Assembly (NCBI GenBank): GCA_018881555.1
Contig: JACAXG010000002.1
Span: 22,643,183 to 22,707,182, forward strand
Direction of reading: 5' to 3'
DNA from: Amblyornis subalaris
Taxonomy: Eukaryota; Chordata; Aves; Passeriformes; Ptilonorhynchidae
DNA length: 64,000 nt
Part shown: positions 62,226 to 64,000 of the stretch, one piece after another
Position numbering within the stretch: the first letter of the stretch is position 1
How the letters are laid out: the number at the start of each line of letters is the position of its first letter
Notes under the pieces: generated by a model
What the model was told of the DNA's origin: nothing
What the model saw: only the letters and a program-made list of their open reading frames with translations
The model's database searches: none
Program-made: the position numbers and the translations under genes

Positions 62226-64000
62226 CAACAATCTGGGATTTGAAATGTAGTTTATTCTAGAGTATCAACTCACAGCTAAGGAGAATGCAAACCAACAGAA
62301 GCTAAACTTGCTTCAGGCTCCTCACTTGTTCAGAAGGTACTTCCTAAAGCAGTGCCTGCCCAAAGTGATAAGAATTACTATCTCATGCATTAGATATTTG
62401 GAGGCAAGACAGAATATACCTAATACACCAAATTGCCACAAATACCTTTTCAACCCAGAGTGAAGCAGAGCACAGAAATAAAGGAAGATAAGACCANAAT
62501 CATGGGAATAGAAAGAAGGGTCACACACACCCAGGTCAGCTCAAAGAACATGGAAACTGAATTTTGTGTCAAAGTCCAGTCTCAGCATAAAGCAAATGCA
62601 CATATGCTTTTAAAAGAAAAAAAAAANCAAGAAAGGGGCTGGGGGAAAGAACTGACTGAATTTTATGGCACAGGAATTTAATGAAACTCTAACTTAACTC
62701 TAACACTATAGTGTTAGATACAACATGGAAAGTTAGCGAACAACACAGCCAAAAGAACGAATCAGAAATTTCAAATAAATTTCTACCATTTTTTGGCACA
62801 ACACAAAAAGGGGTTTTTTTAATAAATAAAGTATGTTGACAAGACAGGTTAATGTTGAGAAGGCACACATAGATTTTCAAGGTGTTTCACTTTCTTTTTT
62901 AGAAATAAACATACAATTAAATACTGATTACTACCAGCTACAATAAACCAAATTTGAAGTGTGAAACCTACACTTAAGATTACACAAAGCAGTTAAATAA
63001 AAAAATTCAAGTCCTTTTCCCTAATCCTTATTAAAGAAATAATTTCCCATTATTTTCATTTGTCAAATTTTAAAAGGACAAAGACNGCCATAGAAGATTA
63101 CTGAAATACATTTTAGTACAACCTATCCAAACACATCAGCATCCATACTGCAAAATACNAGATCTGAGAAGGCAGTGTCAGACACCCTTTACTAGAAGTT
63201 ATTGCTTTCAGTCATGTTATGAGCAAAACTCGCGTTCAAATAAAAATCTTTGGATTACAGCACACCTGTTTTCTGAACACATTACAATTCANGTTTCTAC
63301 AAATTAAATATTAGGAAACTGGCTGGAAATATTACTTAAATCTCATAAAAATTAAAGTAGAAAACTAGCACTTATATTCACCTCATACTACTTCTTGCAG
63401 CTAAAATGTTGTCTTCCATTTAATGGCAGCATCTTGAAGAAGGACTTCATGAACTTTTTAACATTAGCTATTTTTAAAAGCTGTCATTTTGATCCTAGTC
63501 AAGTGACAATCTCAGCAAAAGGTTGTTCCTCCTCCTAGCCTTCTAGATTCAGTTAGAAGAGCCTGACTAAGGAAACAGAACCAGGTAATATGCATTAAGT
63601 AGGACAAGATGGTGAATAGCTTTAGACTGTTTTTGTTTCTTCTAGTTATTTTTGGAACGCAATGCCTTTGGTTACTGGTATGACATCAGTCATTAGAAGA
63701 ATACATAGAAGCCTGGCTTACTACTGCCAAACTTGTATCAGCCAAGAGACATATACATCTGATTTCATAATGTTATGTTGAGATTTGCTGGGTTTATTTA
63801 GCAGCAAGCTTGCAAACAGTAAGAAAAAGTTACTGACTATTTAAGGTAATATCCTCCTCCTCAACGCAGTTCAAAGGAGAACAAAGCTTTCAATGGACAA
63901 TCAGAAGAGTGGAAGACAGTAGTCTTCACTGACAAAATTACTGGTTTTATTAAAGGCAAAGGCTGAGTTCAGNGAATGAGATAGTTAAATAATTTCAGTG

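Larger units (their letters stand above)
1..64000 (-). other. FAM184A: FAM184A gene locus, internal part (exons 2-17 with introns)
   Basis: Sixteen coding blocks in the same strand and order, each with AG acceptors and compatible phases, translate into one long glutamate-, lysine-, glutamine- and leucine-rich protein. From memory of the family it matches FAM184A almost collinearly; human FAM184A is about 1140 residues and 18 exons. The visible part is 3182 nt, about 1060 codons. The protein is predicted to be nearly continuous coiled coil with a short, non-coiled, proline-containing tail. Its biochemical role is not established, so none is assigned. The paralogue FAM184B is the main alternative, but the exon count and the tail text fit FAM184A better. 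Exon 1 (start codon) and exon 18 (stop codon) are outside the window, so no promoter, UTR or poly(A) site is present. Confidence 0.93.
45902..64000 (-). other. FAM184A: FAM184A intron 1 (3' part, over 18 kb)
   Basis: Non-coding from the acceptor of exon 2 (AG at 45903-45902) to the end of the window. It holds two CR1 fragments (about 53.08-53.29 and 57.01-58.02 kb), A/C-rich low-complexity DNA at 62036-62225, and scattered A-runs and AT-rich stretches. Somewhat GC-richer, unidentified patches lie near 49.78-50.09, 51.85-52.57 and 61.30-61.55 kb. No block with CpG enrichment and no reading frame resembling the short first coding exon was seen, so exon 1 and the promoter are presumably further upstream. 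Small open frames here have no family resemblance. Confidence 0.8.

Noticed and set aside
45902..64000. Search for FAM184A exon 1 or a CpG-rich promoter
   Set aside because: No frame with the expected short N-terminal text ending just before VIYALN and no CpG-rich block was seen; exon 1 is taken to be outside the window.
1..64000. CRISPR array, tRNA, rRNA, endogenous retrovirus or operon-like gene system
   Set aside because: No regularly spaced repeats, cloverleaf text, rRNA motifs, paired LTRs or viral gene text were recognised; the window is one split vertebrate gene.

Overview
The window is vertebrate nuclear DNA, most likely from a bird. It is AT-rich and almost entirely intronic. The interspersed repeats I recognise are mainly CR1 LINE fragments, the dominant retrotransposon of birds and other sauropsids, with 3' ends of the ATTCTATG-type repeat. 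The gene is compact and the coding text is amniote-like. I cannot name the species. Isolated single Ns are scattered through the sequence and look like ambiguous consensus calls in a draft assembly.

One protein-coding gene spans the whole window on the minus strand: FAM184A, which encodes a long, almost wholly coiled-coil protein of unknown biochemical function. I could place 16 consecutive coding exons, running from high to low coordinates: 45901-45047, 42681-42546, 39477-39296, 38664-38467, 35194-35072, 31281-31120, 29286-29161, 28964-28818, 13555-13343, 12257-12104, 11714-11587, 9481-9297, 8812-8666, 5648-5531, 4831-4727 and 1088-886. Together they give 3182 nt of coding sequence (about 1060 codons), with every junction phase compatible and no stop codon. 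From family knowledge these are exons 2-17 of 18. The short start-codon exon lies beyond position 64000, and the last exon (about 27 codons) lies before position 1.

Between exons, intron 1 occupies 45902-64000 and continues out of the window. Intron 9 is about 15.3 kb and the others range from about 0.2 to 3.8 kb. The introns carry at least six CR1 fragments in both orientations and of very different ages (15.06-16.02, 16.67-16.81, 26.24-27.18, 29.55-29.66, 43.16-44.12, 53.08-53.29 and 57.01-58.02 kb; the first two may be one lineage). They also hold probable MIR-type SINE relics, dinucleotide repeats, pyrimidine-rich tracts and a few short tandem duplications and hairpins. I found no second gene, tRNA, rRNA, CRISPR array, complete endogenous retrovirus or CpG-rich promoter.

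The most unusual feature is splicing. Two of the 16 visible donor sites (after exons 6 and 10) read GC instead of GT when the reading frame is followed. A third (after exon 8) can be read equally well as a strong GC donor or a weak GT donor shifted by 4 nt. That is far above the roughly 1% of GC-AG introns usual in vertebrates. I see no sign of a novel multi-gene system here.
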